Notes: generated by a model from the sequence alone, not told the origin. DNA of 64,000 nt from Salinicola aestuarinus (GCF_003206645.1 NZ_PZJP01000017.1:264935-328934); one strand, 5' to 3'; counted from the first letter of the stretch, positions 8,815 to 18,642 are shown. Numbers and translations are program-made.

Positions 8815-10399
8815 TCGCGGGGAGCCTGTAGTACCAGGTTTCGGTCAGGCGCTTATTGTCCTTGCTGAGGTGCGCACGGATATCCAGCGGCGCGTTGTTG
8901 TCGCTGCGCTTGATCTTGACGAACAGACGCCAGCCACCCGTCGCGGGATTCGGTACGGCGCGGGTTGAGACCAGCTCGCCGTTGTCGCCGACGCTCGCTT
9001 GGACGGAGACGTTGGCGTCAGCATCGAGCCCGGCCAGCGACGGCCCCTGGAAGTCCACGACGAAGGCGGTCGTGCCGTCGGCTTCGCGGACCAGATTGTC
9101 CTTCATCACTTCACCCTGCGAGCGGCGCGTCTGCTCGACCCAGCCAAGCGAGGGGTCCGCATAGCGACTCTCGTTCTTGGTGACGGTGAAGCGGTAATCG
9201 AAGTCGACAGGCGTCTCCGGGTTTGGCGCCGTCTCGGGAAGCCACATCGAGACGATGTTGTCATTGGTCTCGTTGGGCGTCGGAATCTGAATCAGCTCGA
9301 CCTTGCCCGCGCCCCACTCGTTCTGCGGCTCGACCCAGGCACTCGGACGCAGGTCGTAGCGGTTGTCGATATCCTGATAGTCATCAAAAGCGTGACCGCG
9401 CTGCATGAGTCCGAAACCGCGAAGTCCCGGTGTCGCCTGCTCATTGATCATGAGCTTGGCCGGGTTGGAGAGCGGACGCCAGATCCAGCCATTCTGGGAA
9501 TCGCTGATCAGCAGGCCGTCGGAGTCATGGATCGCCGGCCGATAGTTGATCTCGGACGACGGCTGCGCCGAGCCGTAGAGATACATGCTGGTCAGCGGCG
9601 CAATACCCAGCTTCTCGATCGGGCGACGCAGGAAGAGCCGCGACTTGACGTCGACAACGGTATCGCTCCCGGGGCGGAGCACAAAACGGTAGGCGCCGGT
9701 GACGCTGGCGGAGTCAAGCAGCGCGAAGACGGTGAGATACTGGCTGCTCTGAGTCGGCTTCACCACCCAGAACTCACGGAACCTCGGAAACTCCTCGCCG
9801 GAGGTCAGGCCGGTGTCGACGGCCAGGCCACGCCCGGAGACGCCGTAGACCTGATTTTCGCCGACCACACGGAAGTAGCTGGCGCCGAGGAAGACCATCG
9901 TCTCGTCCTTGCTCTCGCCGTCATTCAGGTCGTAATTGATCTTGAAGCCGGCGATACCGAGATCGTCATCATTCTTGATCTCGTCGGAGAGCTCCAGGTC
10001 GCCGTAGGTATAGTCATTCGAGTTGAAAGCGAAATCGCGAACATTGCCCTGCTCGTCGATGCTATGAAGGTCGATGGCACTGTCGTAGTGCATACCTTCG
10101 TGAAAGAAGCTCAGCGTGAACGGGACATCGTCACCGCTCCAGACGTCGCGATCTCGCTTGAACTGAATCTGGTCATACTCACCGAAATCCAGGTTGCGCA
10201 GCGCGTCGGGCAGATTGCGCTCAGGCTCGCTATACCCCTGCTCGGCCAATGCCTGCGCTTTCTCAGCCACGTCTTCGAAACCGAAGGCCAGCACATCCTG
10301 TGCCACGCTACCGAGCAGCAGACCCGCCAGGGCAGCTATCGGTAACAGCGACTTACGCCTTCCGAGGTCACTTTGCCGGTTCGATTCACTCACACTCAT
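8807..10399 (-). CDS. opgG: glucans biosynthesis protein G, periplasmic
   Basis: A periplasmic protein required with OpgH for glucan backbone synthesis or branching. After the ATG at 10399 come a basic segment (GRRKS), a hydrophobic core and a cleavage site after VLA, giving a mature start FGFEDVAEKAQ. The OpgG/MdoG domain covers the rest (FFHEGMHYDSAIDLHSID, RLFLRRPIEKLGIAPLTSMY in part), 530 residues in all. An in-frame GTG six bases downstream (10393) may be the real start: AGGAG is one base from the ATG but five bases from the GTG. A longer frame extends to 10507, but its extra residues are not signal-like. First gene of opgGH. Confidence 0.94.
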   Translation of the reverse strand: MSVSESNRQSDLGRRKSLLPIAALAGLLLGSVAQDVLAFGFEDVAEKAQALAEQGYSEPERNLPDALRNLDFGEYDQIQFKRDRDVWSGDDVPFTLSFFHEGMHYDSAIDLHSIDEQGNVRDFAFNSNDYTYGDLELSDEIKNDDDLGIAGFKINYDLNDGESKDETMVFLGASYFRVVGENQVYGVSGRGLAVDTGLTSGEEFPRFREFWVVKPTQSSQYLTVFALLDSASVTGAYRFVLRPGSDTVVDVKSRLFLRRPIEKLGIAPLTSMYLYGSAQPSSEINYRPAIHDSDGLLISDSQNGWIWRPLSNPAKLMINEQATPGLRGFGLMQRGHAFDDYQDIDNRYDLRPSAWVEPQNEWGAGKVELIQIPTPNETNDNIVSMWLPETAPNPETPVDFDYRFTVTKNESRYADPSLGWVEQTRRSQGEVMKDNLVREADGTTAFVVDFQGPSLAGLDADANVSVQASVGDNGELVSTRAVPNPATGGWRLFVKIKRSDNNAPLDIRAHLSKDNKRLTETWYYRLPANG

Positions 10400-11317
10400 A
10401 CTCCTGTCATGACTATCTTGGCCACTGCCGACGCGCACGATGCGATCGACAAGTTCAAAACGTTCGAAGCTGCTGCCGTTTAAGACACGGCAAATCGCGC
10501 CCGGCAAGCAGGCAACTCAGGCTGGCGCCGAACGGTGACGACGTCGCGATTCGTGACGGATGTGACGAGATAACGAAGCCTCCGTGCCCCGCAGTGCGGC
10601 AGTCTAGCACACGCGGTATCGGCAGTGAGGTAAGCCTGCGTTACAGCCCTTACCCAGTCCGATAACGATCAAAGACGGACTCGCGACATTCGGTACGACA
10701 TGGCTAATGTGGCTAGCGTCGCTATCCGCATCGACCGAACGGCCCCTTATAATGGCGGCGAATGATGGCGCATCCATCGATTTTGAGCTACCCCCGTACG
10801 TGAAGGATTGTCATTGCCCGCCGCCGGTCGAGTGCGCTCTTAAACCGTGCGCAGGAACAATCCGCCAGGAAAGTCGAAAAAAACCACTAATACGACGAAT
10901 AGAAGAACTAACGTTCTAACCCCCTCTCTGCCGCCCCGACACCCGGTGTTTCATTGCCCCCACGCCGCCTGATCCAGTCCGTCACCCTGTCGCAGCGGCC
11001 CCTTTCCAGCTTTTGCGAGCGCTAGCGCCGCCAGCCTGGCACCCGACTGCGCTTAAGCCATCGCGCCTTTAAGCCCAGGTCATTCGTCTGGCTGCGTGTC
11101 AGCGCCGCGGCACCGGCGATCATCGGCGCGCCCTTCACGGCGATGGCAGAGGAACACAAACGCCTACACATTCGATAAGCTATGTCAGACAAATGGAGGA
11201 TGGCGATTTGTCGTTAGTTGACTAACACTACCGCCGGTAACGTGGCGACGCGGCGAAGAGACCCGGCCAACGGGTTCTTCACGCTGCCACTGGGATGCAT
11301 TCCACAAGGACACACTC
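10400..11317. other. long intergenic region between opgG and the symporter gene
   Basis: About 900 bases with no convincing gene. It must hold the opgG promoter (minus strand) and the symporter promoter (plus strand). A perfect TATAAT lies at 10748-10753 on the plus strand, but no good -35 is at the right distance and no gene follows. A dyad GTTAGT-TG-ACTAAC lies at 11213-11226. A small 5-bp hairpin lies at 10904-10917. The open frames here have no ribosome-binding site and no family character. Confidence 0.6.
11213..11226. promoter_or_regulatory. palindromic operator candidate upstream of the symporter
   Basis: GTTAGT and ACTAAC form a perfect 6-bp dyad around TG. The site is about 90 bases before the symporter start, and its right half includes TTGACT, which could be a -35 element. 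The binding protein is unknown. Confidence 0.4.
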
Positions 11318-12913
11318 ATGCATGCTTGGACTCTGATCTCGTTTCTCTTTTTCACGGGATTGGTCGCCCTGATCACATGGCGTATCACTCATCGCGACGA
11401 CCTCAGCAATACCCAGGGTTACTTTCTTGCCGGGCGCAGCCTCAGTTTTCCGCTGATCGCCGGGTCGCTGCTGATGACCAATCTCTCGACGGAGCAGATG
11501 GTCGGCCTCAATGGGTCCGCCTTCGCCGATGGCTTGAGCGTCATGGCTTGGGAAGTCGTCGCCGTGGTCGCGCTGGTGCTGTTGGCGCTGTTCTTCCTGC
11601 CGCGCTTTCTCAGAAGCGGCATCGCCACCGTGCCTCAACTGCTGCAGGCGCGTTTCGGTCCGACCACTCAGCTCATCTGTAATGTGATCTTTCTGGCCGC
11701 CTACGCTGTCATCCTGCTTCCGATCATTCTCTATTCCGGCGCTGTCGGCCTGCAGGGCATGCTCGACCTGCCGGTTCTCACCGGTATTCAGTCCAGCACG
11801 ACGCTGCTCTGGCTCACTGTGTGGGGCGTCGGCCTCATCGGCGCCGTCTACGCGCTGTTCGGCGGCCTGCGAACCGTTGCCGTCTCCGACACCATCAACG
11901 CGGCGGGCCTGCTCATCGGCGGCTTTGTCATCGTCTATCTGGGTCTCGATGCCGTGGGTGACCACAACGGCATCGCTGCCGGCTGGCAGGCGATCCAGCA
12001 AGCGCAGCCGGAGCGCATGAACTCGCTCGGCGGTCCGGATCAGCAGGTGCCATGGCCGACGCTGTTCACCGGCGTCTTCCTGATCAACCTGTTCTACTGG
12101 TCGACCAACCAGCAGATCATCCAGCGGACGTTCGCGGCCAAGAGTCTCTCCGAAGGCCAGAAAGGGGTTCTGCTGACCGGTTTCTTCAAGCTGCTTGGCC
12201 CGCTCTACCTCGTGCTTCCCGGCATCATTGCCTACCAGCTCTACGCCGGCGACGGCATCTCTCCCGACCAGGCCTACGGTCATCTGGTCTTCAATCTGCT
12301 GCCGCCCTGGCTCACCGGCTTTTTCGCTGCGGTGATGGTCGGCGCGATCCTGTCGTCATTCAACTCGGCGCTGAACAGCACCACGACGCTGTTCAGTCTC
12401 GGCATCTACAAGGGTGTCTTCCGCAAGGACGCCAGCGAGCAGCAGGTGGTCAAGGTCGGCAAGGTGTTCGGCTGGATCATGGCCATTGCCTCAATGGCGA
12501 TCGCGCCGCTTCTGGCAGGCCAGGACAGTCTGTTCGACTACCTGCAGACCATGAACGCGATCTACTTCATCCCGATTCTGGCGGTGGTGATCGTCGGCCT
12601 GCTGACCAAGCGAGTGCCGGAAAGCGCGGCCATCTTCGGCCTCGTCGGGGGTATCGCACTGATCGCGCTGGGCTACTTCGTGCCGCCTTTCAACGCCATC
12701 CTCGACGTCACCAACCAGTACCACTTCGTCGCCGGCGTCTTCGTACTGCTGGTGCTCGGCATGCTGCTGATCGGCAAGATCTCCCCACGTCGCGAAGCCT
12801 GGGTGCACGAGGATGTCAAAGCCGTCGACCTCACGCCTTGGAAAGGGGCTATGCCCGTCGGCATCGTGCTGCTCGTGCTGGTGTTCGCGATCTATTTCGC
12901 CTTCGCCGGCTGA
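11318..12913 (+). CDS. sodium:solute symporter, SSS family (SglT/YidK-like)
   Basis: A 531-residue inner-membrane transporter with 13 to 14 hydrophobic segments. It shows the SSS signature in the vSGLT/YidK subfamily form: YFLAGRSL near residue 38, a long GGLRTVAVSD segment, and FYWSTNQQIIQRTFAAKS near residues 255-275. It should import an organic solute, most likely a sugar or sugar derivative by subfamily, with sodium, which suits a halophile. AAGGA lies seven bases before the ATG. The gene stands alone with a hairpin after it. The substrate cannot be fixed; neighbours (ycjXF) give no clue. Confidence 0.88.
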   Translation: MHAWTLISFLFFTGLVALITWRITHRDDLSNTQGYFLAGRSLSFPLIAGSLLMTNLSTEQMVGLNGSAFADGLSVMAWEVVAVVALVLLALFFLPRFLRSGIATVPQLLQARFGPTTQLICNVIFLAAYAVILLPIILYSGAVGLQGMLDLPVLTGIQSSTTLLWLTVWGVGLIGAVYALFGGLRTVAVSDTINAAGLLIGGFVIVYLGLDAVGDHNGIAAGWQAIQQAQPERMNSLGGPDQQVPWPTLFTGVFLINLFYWSTNQQIIQRTFAAKSLSEGQKGVLLTGFFKLLGPLYLVLPGIIAYQLYAGDGISPDQAYGHLVFNLLPPWLTGFFAAVMVGAILSSFNSALNSTTTLFSLGIYKGVFRKDASEQQVVKVGKVFGWIMAIASMAIAPLLAGQDSLFDYLQTMNAIYFIPILAVVIVGLLTKRVPESAAIFGLVGGIALIALGYFVPPFNAILDVTNQYHFVAGVFVLLVLGMLLIGKISPRREAWVHEDVKAVDLTPWKGAMPVGIVLLVLVFAIYFAFAG

Positions 12914-12950
12914 TCGCTGACGGCGGCGAGAAGCGCCGCACCCTGCAGCC

Positions 12951-12978
12951 AGAACGCCCCGCCCTCGCGGGGCGTTCT
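12951..12978 (+). terminator. hairpin terminator after the symporter gene
   Basis: A perfect 12-bp stem (12951-12962 with 12967-12978) around a four-base loop. The following bases are only moderately T-rich (CGTCTCTG), so termination may be partial. Confidence 0.7.
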
Positions 12979-13055
12979 CGTCTCTGCCCGAGCCTTGTCT
13001 CGGTTCGCTTTTGCCCGCACATTGCGGGTAACCCCATGATCAAGGACGCGAGACA

Positions 13056-14456
13056 TTGGCCAGGCGCCGAGCTTTGACGCAGGAAATTCAGAATCTGATC
13101 GACCGCGGCCGCGATCGTCAGCTCCGCCTCGCCGTGACCGGGCTGTCCCGCGCCGGCAAGACGGCCTTTCTCACCTCGCTGGTCAATCAGCTGCGTCATG
13201 CCGGGATCGATGCCCGGCTCGACCTGCTCAAGGCCGCCCGCGAGGAGCGGCTGCTGGGCGCCCAGCGGATGTCGCAGCCGGATCTCGGAATTCCGCGATT
13301 TCCCTTCGATGAAGCCGTGAGTTCGCTGGCCACCACACCGCCGCGCTGGCCCGAGCCGACCCGAGGCATCAGCGAACTGCGCCTGACGCTTCGCTACCGC
13401 ACCCGGCGTGCGCACGGCCTGCTCGGCGATACCGCCACGCTCACCCTCGATCTCATCGATTACCCCGGCGAATGGTTGCTCGATCTGCCACTGCTCGAGC
13501 ACGACTTTCTTAGCTGGAGCGTGTCGCAGCTGCAGCAGATGGGGCCAGAGCGTCAGCGCTACGCGCGGGAGTGGCAGGAGGCCGTGGCCCGCTTCACACC
13601 CGACGACATCGTCGACGAGTCAGAGCTCGCCTCGCTGGCCGAGCGCTATGCCGAGTCACTTCGCCAGGCGCGCGAAGCCGGGTTCTCGCACCTGCAGCCG
13701 GGACGTTTTCTGCTGCCGGGCGATCTTCAGGGCGCGCCGGTGCTGCAGTTCTTCCCGCTACCTGGCGTCAAGGAGAGCGACCGCGCCACGCTCGACTCGC
13801 TACCGTCGACGAGTCTCTACCAGACGCTTGCCAGACGCTTTCGCTACTACCAGCAGCACGTGGTCAAACCGTTCTATCGCGAGCACTTTCGCCGCTTCGA
13901 TCGGCAGATCGTGCTGGTGGATGTGCTGGGCGCGCTGAATGCGGGCGCCGAGCGCTTCGAGGATCTGTCGCTGGCACTGTCAACGCTGATGCGAAGCTTC
14001 GACTACGGCAAACGCAGCCTGCTCAATCGGCTCTTTTCGCCGCGAATCGACCGCCTCGCGATTGCCGCCACCAAGGCGGATCACGTGACACCGGATCAGC
14101 ACGCCAACCTCGTCACGCTGCTCGAAGCGCTGCTCGCCGAGCCGATCAAGGATCTGCGCTACGCCGACGTACCCGTGCGCGCCCTGTCACTGGCCGCCAT
14201 TCGCGCCACCGAAGCGCGGGAGATCGAAGAGGAGGGCCGACGCCAGCCGGTACTGCGCGGCCACGGTCTCGACGATCAGCCGCTGCTGATTTATCCCGGC
14301 GACGTTCCGCGAACGCTTCCCTCGCCGGATTTCTGGCAACGCCAAGGGTTTACTTTCACCGGCTTCAGGCCGCCGTCCAGCGATGGCGCCAGTGCCCTGC
14401 CCCACATTCGCATGGACGCCGCGCTCGAGTGGCTCCTGGGAGACAAATTGCGATGA
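13056..14456 (+). CDS. ycjX: YcjX-family P-loop GTPase/ATPase, stress-associated
   Basis: A 466-residue cytoplasmic P-loop protein of the YcjX (DUF463) family. The N-terminus (LIDRGRDRQLRLAVTG) leads straight into the Walker A motif GLSRAGKT at about residues 29-36; LIDYPGEW near residue 133 is the Walker B/switch region. The start is TTG at 13056, with AAGGA nine bases upstream; a second in-frame TTG at 13074 is less well placed. The stop overlaps the ATG of ycjF (ATGA), so the two are co-translated, as in many gammaproteobacteria. In E. coli ycjXF belongs to the phage-shock/envelope-stress regulon (psp genes); no psp genes are visible here. YcjX binds nucleotide, but its cellular role is not settled. 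Confidence 0.92.
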   Translation: MARRRALTQEIQNLIDRGRDRQLRLAVTGLSRAGKTAFLTSLVNQLRHAGIDARLDLLKAAREERLLGAQRMSQPDLGIPRFPFDEAVSSLATTPPRWPEPTRGISELRLTLRYRTRRAHGLLGDTATLTLDLIDYPGEWLLDLPLLEHDFLSWSVSQLQQMGPERQRYAREWQEAVARFTPDDIVDESELASLAERYAESLRQAREAGFSHLQPGRFLLPGDLQGAPVLQFFPLPGVKESDRATLDSLPSTSLYQTLARRFRYYQQHVVKPFYREHFRRFDRQIVLVDVLGALNAGAERFEDLSLALSTLMRSFDYGKRSLLNRLFSPRIDRLAIAATKADHVTPDQHANLVTLLEALLAEPIKDLRYADVPVRALSLAAIRATEAREIEEEGRRQPVLRGHGLDDQPLLIYPGDVPRTLPSPDFWQRQGFTFTGFRPPSSDGASALPHIRMDAALEWLLGDKLR

Positions 14457-15493
14457 GCGACCCTAGACCCGGCCGCCACTACCGGCTGGACGACCCTAGC
14501 CCGGATGTCGCAGAGCGCCTGGAAAGCGCCCGGACCTATCTGCCGGCACAGGAGTCCGAGCCGCTGAGCGACACTGAAGCGCCCGTGACGCCAGCACTGG
14601 ATGCCGCCCTTGCGCCACCGCGCAAGCGCCGCTGGGGGCTTTTCGTGGTGCTTGCCTCCACACTCGGGCTGGGGCTCGTTCAGGCCATGGACACACTCTA
14701 CGCCGCCGCGCTCGGCGGCGACTGGCTCGCCGGCGCCTGGAGCCTGGTGGGCATACTGCTGCTCGGCCTCGGCGGCAAGGCGCTGGTGGCGGAACTCTGG
14801 CGGCTACGCAAGCTGCGACGTCATGCACGGCTGCGCGCACGCCTGGACGAGGAGTGGATGCAGCCCGAGGCTGACACATCGGCGCATGATCCGATGGCCC
14901 TCGCCGGTGCACTGCGAAGCCAGATGGAACTGTCGACATCGCATCCTCACTGGCAGTCTTTCGTTCAGGCCCACCAACCGCATCACAGCGCCCACGAGAC
15001 TCGTGAGCTTGTCGCCCACCATCTGTTGCACCCCCGCGACCGGGCGGCGCGGCGTCTGGTGACCCGAATGTCAGGAGAAACGGCGGTCATGGTCGCCATC
15101 AGCCCGCTCACGCTCATCGACATGTCACTGATGGCGTGGCGGAACATCGCGATGCTCGACCGCATTGCCGCGCTCTACGGACTTCAGCTCGGCTACGCCA
15201 GCCGGCTGCGTCTCTTTCGCGACGTGCTGCGCAACATGGCGTTCGCGGGCGCCAGCGAGATGGCGACCGATGCCGGCATGGATCTGCTCTCGATGAACGT
15301 GGCCGGCAAACTATCGGCGCGGGCCGGACAGGGACTGGGGGCCGGCTTGCTGACGGCACGGCTGGGTCTGCGTGCCATCGCCATGACCCGCCCCATCGCC
15401 TTCGAGCCGGAGGAGCGTCCGCGTCTGGCCGATCTACGCCGCGAAGTGTGGCATCAGCTGCGCCGGCTCGAAGACGGCTCGAAGCAGGAGTAG
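14453..15493 (+). CDS. ycjF: YcjF-family (UPF0283/DUF697) inner-membrane protein
   Basis: A 346-residue membrane protein. A polar N-terminal region (to about residue 60) is followed by two transmembrane helices (FVVLASTLGLGLVQAMD and the LVGILLLGLGG segment), a cytoplasmic helical region and a C-terminal DUF697 domain with hydrophobic, glycine-rich segments (MVAISPLTLIDMSLMAWRN, GLGAGLLTARLGLRA). The ATG at 14453 overlaps the ycjX stop; the open frame continues upstream inside ycjX but only as an unused frame. By family it pairs with YcjX in the envelope-stress response, presumably anchoring it to the membrane (inference). Confidence 0.9.
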   Translation: MSDPRPGRHYRLDDPSPDVAERLESARTYLPAQESEPLSDTEAPVTPALDAALAPPRKRRWGLFVVLASTLGLGLVQAMDTLYAAALGGDWLAGAWSLVGILLLGLGGKALVAELWRLRKLRRHARLRARLDEEWMQPEADTSAHDPMALAGALRSQMELSTSHPHWQSFVQAHQPHHSAHETRELVAHHLLHPRDRAARRLVTRMSGETAVMVAISPLTLIDMSLMAWRNIAMLDRIAALYGLQLGYASRLRLFRDVLRNMAFAGASEMATDAGMDLLSMNVAGKLSARAGQGLGAGLLTARLGLRAIAMTRPIAFEPEERPRLADLRREVWHQLRRLEDGSKQE

Positions 15494-15548
15494 CGAAGCT
15501 CGGCGGCCCTGAGGACCGCCGGGCCGTTGGAGTGGCCTCGCACTGATG

Positions 15549-16352
15549 TCAGTCAAGGTCGAAAAACGCTCTCAGTGCGCGCGCCACACCCAGCTCATTG
15601 TGCGCGCCGATACGTGTCGCCTGGGGCAGCTGATCGATCACCCGTGGGTGCGCGTTGTCGACGACGAAGGCGTGGCCCGACAGCGTCAGCATCTCGACGT
15701 CATTGAAGTTATCGCCGAAGGCGAGCGTCTGCGTTGGCTCCATGTCGAGTGCGGCGAGCACCCGTGTCAGTGCCATCGCCTTGTTGACGCCCTGCCCCAT
15801 GATCTCCAGCGAGTCCGCGGCAGAGTAGGTGACGTGCAGCGACTCGGCGAAGCGCTCACGCAGGGTTTGCTCGATCGGTGCCAGCGCTGACGGCTCGCCG
15901 ATATAGAGCACCTTGCTCACCGGCTCACCGACGGCGGCCGCCGCGAGATCTGCGACCTCGTAGGTGAATCCTGTCGTGGCATGGAGCTTCAGCAGCGCCG
16001 GCGCCTCGGCGTCGATCAGCCAGCGTTCCCGCGTGTAGAGATTGAGCCGCACGTCCCTGGGGCGCGGTAGCGCCGTGAGCGCCTCGGCCTGAGTGGGCGG
16101 TACCAGCGCCTCGCTGACGAGGTTATCCTCCGGGTCGTGAACGTATGCCCCGTTGCTGCTGATGAGCCAGGCGGGGATCTCGAGGCGGCGACGAAACAGG
16201 GCGATATCGCGGTAGTGGCGCCCCGAGGCAAGCGCGATCACATGGCCTTGCGCCGAGAGCTTACGCAGAGTCTCGCGCGTGAGATCATCGATACGGTGCT
16301 CGGCGTTGAGCAGCGTGCTGTCGAGGTCGCTAACGATCAAATGCTGGCGCAT
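15549..16352 (-). CDS. HAD superfamily Cof-type sugar phosphatase
   Basis: A 267-residue cytoplasmic phosphatase of the Cof/YidA subfamily of HAD hydrolases. Motif I is SDLDSTLL (nucleophile Asp near residue 9, acid Asp at 11). Motif II is ALASGR, and motif IV is FGDNFNDVEML near residue 218. The cap domain (about 85-190) is type IIB. Such enzymes dephosphorylate sugar phosphates, FMN, PLP or other small phosphates with overlapping specificity; the substrate is not predictable. GGAG upstream supports the ATG. It is convergent with ycjF and apparently monocistronic. Confidence 0.9.
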   Translation of the reverse strand: MRQHLIVSDLDSTLLNAEHRIDDLTRETLRKLSAQGHVIALASGRHYRDIALFRRRLEIPAWLISSNGAYVHDPEDNLVSEALVPPTQAEALTALPRPRDVRLNLYTRERWLIDAEAPALLKLHATTGFTYEVADLAAAAVGEPVSKVLYIGEPSALAPIEQTLRERFAESLHVTYSAADSLEIMGQGVNKAMALTRVLAALDMEPTQTLAFGDNFNDVEMLTLSGHAFVVDNAHPRVIDQLPQATRIGAHNELGVARALRAFFDLD

Positions 16353-16582
16353 GGGCGCTCCAGGGTCGGTAATGAGGCCAGCGCTGAAAAGGGGCGCTAC
16401 GTCGATGGCACGACTGGCGCCCCTTTGCCGGGCACTGATGGCGATAGATCCTAGACCTTAGGCCATCCTCGCCTCGACGGCGATAGATGGCGGTCGGATC
16501 GAGGCGCCGCTGCTCGGCCTCTCCCCGGGTTCGGCCAGGCATCGGTCCACGCCGGTGCCCCGCCCGGCGTCACCCCCTGTGC

Positions 16583-18610
16583 TTACACCAGGTCTCGCGG
16601 CACATGCTCGTCCCAGCTCTGCGAATAGACCCAGCTCTCCCCTTCCCAGGCATCCAGCGTCGCCTGGATACGAAACGCCTCGCTGGTCGACGTCAGCCGG
16701 GTATGACTGACGATGCGCACGTGCCAGTCACCGCGGCGAAACTCTCGTTCCCAGAGTGTCGTGCCCTCGAGGCTGTCGTAATCGCCGTAGGCATAGCTAT
16801 AGCGTTCGGTCACCCGTGCGGCGATCTCGAGATCGATCTCCTCCAGGCGGTATCGCCCCTCATCGTTGATCACCTCCAGCGTGTTGATATGTGACGCCAG
16901 ATCGCGGATCGCGCGCCATGCCTCCCGGGAGGTTTCGAGCACCGTGGTGGCCAGCGGAGGCGCCGCCTGCGGCGGTCCAAACGCGGGGAGTGCAGCCTCT
17001 TCCGCCGGCCGAGGGGCTCGCACCGGCAGATGCAGCCGGCAGGCTGCCGGATGAAAGGTCAGGCGAACCGGCACCGGCGCCGGCCACGCCAGCGGCCAAT
17101 AGCTGGTCGAGACCGATACGCGGATGGCGTGACCGGCGGGGAACTGCTGGGCAATATGTTTGAGGGCCACGCGAACCTGGTACGTTTCACCGGGTTTTAG
17201 CGGCTCGGGATGTTCGTGGCCGTTGCGATGAGTGAGGTTCAGCAGCCCCCAGGAGACGCGAGTCGCCTTGTCGTCGGGGTGAATGTCGATCAGCCGCACC
17301 GCGACCATCGCCACCGGCTGATCGGCGGAGAGCGACAGTTCCAGATAGGGTTGGCCACAGATCTCCAGCGGCGTCTCCAGTGCCGCTGTCTGAAAGATTA
17401 TCGCGCCGCCATCCTCCTCGCGCTGGTCGTGGGGCAGGTCCGGCGGTGCGTTGTAGGAGCACCACTTGCCGGAGTGCAGGCCAACCGAGAGCGGCGAGCG
17501 TAACGTCAGCGCCCGATCGACCGGCGGCGGCGCACTGTCGTCGTCGGGCACCAGGTCGTGTCCCGGGGTCAGCCGGAAATGCTGCGTGTCGATGTTCGGC
17601 GAGGGCCAGGTGGGTTCCGCTACCCAACGACCGGGACGCTCGTCATAGCGAGTCGACGGCGGCGCGGACTCCTGCATCCAGACCCGCAGCGCCGGCTCAT
17701 CCATGATCCCGGTGTCGATTCCCTTGAGCCAGTAGTCCCACCAGCGCAAGGATTCCTGCAGAAAGCCGATCGCCGGCCCCGGCACGCCCAGATGCGGATA
17801 CTTGTGTGACCACGGTCCCACCAGCCCCTTGCAGGGCGACGAGAGACCGGCCAGTAGACGGAAGACCGCGTTGCAGTAGCCGTCCGCCCATCCGCTGATC
17901 GCATAGACCGGACAGCGAATGGCGCTGAAGTCCTCACACACCGAACCGTGTTTCCAGTAGTCGTCACGGCGCTGGTGCTGCAACCACTTCTCGAGCCACA
18001 GGCCGCTCCCTGCCAACCGCTCGTGCCACATCTCCCGCCAGCGATCTCCCACCAGAGCGGGGTCCGGTGGACAGGCGTTACCGTCGAGCATGGTCGATGC
18101 CCAGGACAGATTGTCCACCAGCAGACACCCGCCCATGTGGTGGACATCGTCGGCGTAGCGATCATCGGTCGAACACAGGGTAATGACCGCCTTGAGCGCC
18201 GGCGGCTGCAGTGCCGCGACCTGTAATCCGTTGAAGCCCCCCCAGGAGATCCCCACCATGCCGACGCTCCCGTCGCACCAGCTCTGGCGCGCCAGCCACT
18301 CGATGATTGCCACCCCATCGTCGAGTTCGCTCTGCAGATACTCGTCCTCGAGTACGCCATCGGACTCGCCGGTCCCCCGAATATCCACCCGCACGCCAGC
18401 GTAGCCATGCCCGGCCCAGTAGTGATGCATGCCGGCATCGCGCTGGGCGGTGAGGTCACGCTTGCGATACGGCAGGTATTCGAGAATGGCGGGAACCGGT
18501 GGGCCCGCCGCCGGCCGCCGAATGCGCGCCGCCAGTCGAATACCCTCAGCCAGTTCGATCCAGGTCTCCTCCTCGAGCACCGGATGGGGAAAATCGTCGA
18601 TGATCTGCAT
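16583..18610 (-). CDS. CocE/NonD (peptidase S15) family hydrolase
   Basis: A 675-residue serine hydrolase. The N-terminal alpha/beta-hydrolase domain has the nucleophile elbow GISWGG (Ser122), a likely acid in ISGWADGYCN and the catalytic His in WSHKYPHLG; the oxyanion Tyr may lie in LEYLPYRKRD. The C-terminal half is a jelly-roll (X-Pro dipeptidyl-peptidase C-terminal) domain followed by an extra C-terminal region of about 100 residues. The family hydrolyses esters or amides, for example cocaine esterase, X-Pro peptidases and acylase-type enzymes. There is no signal peptide, so it should be cytoplasmic. AGGGAACAAGG upstream supports the ATG. It lies 32 bases downstream of an ATP-grasp ligase gene, so the pair is probably an operon. 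The substrate is unknown. Confidence 0.88.
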   Translation of the reverse strand: MQIIDDFPHPVLEEETWIELAEGIRLAARIRRPAAGPPVPAILEYLPYRKRDLTAQRDAGMHHYWAGHGYAGVRVDIRGTGESDGVLEDEYLQSELDDGVAIIEWLARQSWCDGSVGMVGISWGGFNGLQVAALQPPALKAVITLCSTDDRYADDVHHMGGCLLVDNLSWASTMLDGNACPPDPALVGDRWREMWHERLAGSGLWLEKWLQHQRRDDYWKHGSVCEDFSAIRCPVYAISGWADGYCNAVFRLLAGLSSPCKGLVGPWSHKYPHLGVPGPAIGFLQESLRWWDYWLKGIDTGIMDEPALRVWMQESAPPSTRYDERPGRWVAEPTWPSPNIDTQHFRLTPGHDLVPDDDSAPPPVDRALTLRSPLSVGLHSGKWCSYNAPPDLPHDQREEDGGAIIFQTAALETPLEICGQPYLELSLSADQPVAMVAVRLIDIHPDDKATRVSWGLLNLTHRNGHEHPEPLKPGETYQVRVALKHIAQQFPAGHAIRVSVSTSYWPLAWPAPVPVRLTFHPAACRLHLPVRAPRPAEEAALPAFGPPQAAPPLATTVLETSREAWRAIRDLASHINTLEVINDEGRYRLEEIDLEIAARVTERYSYAYGDYDSLEGTTLWEREFRRGDWHVRIVSHTRLTSTSEAFRIQATLDAWEGESWVYSQSWDEHVPRDLV

Positions 18611-18642
18611 GCCTTGTTCCCTGAAACTGCCGCGGCGCGTTG

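Noticed and set aside
10707..10919. 70-codon frame after the TATAAT at 10748
   Set aside because: Its start precedes the -10 element, it has no ribosome-binding site, and its product is unremarkable.
13571..14452. Upstream extension of the ycjF frame inside ycjX
   Set aside because: It overlaps the ycjX coding sequence; the ATG at 14453, overlapping the ycjX stop, gives the family length.
15499..15525. Terminator between ycjF and the HAD gene
   Set aside because: Only a short CGGCGG/CCGCCG pairing without a T-run is visible; too weak to list.
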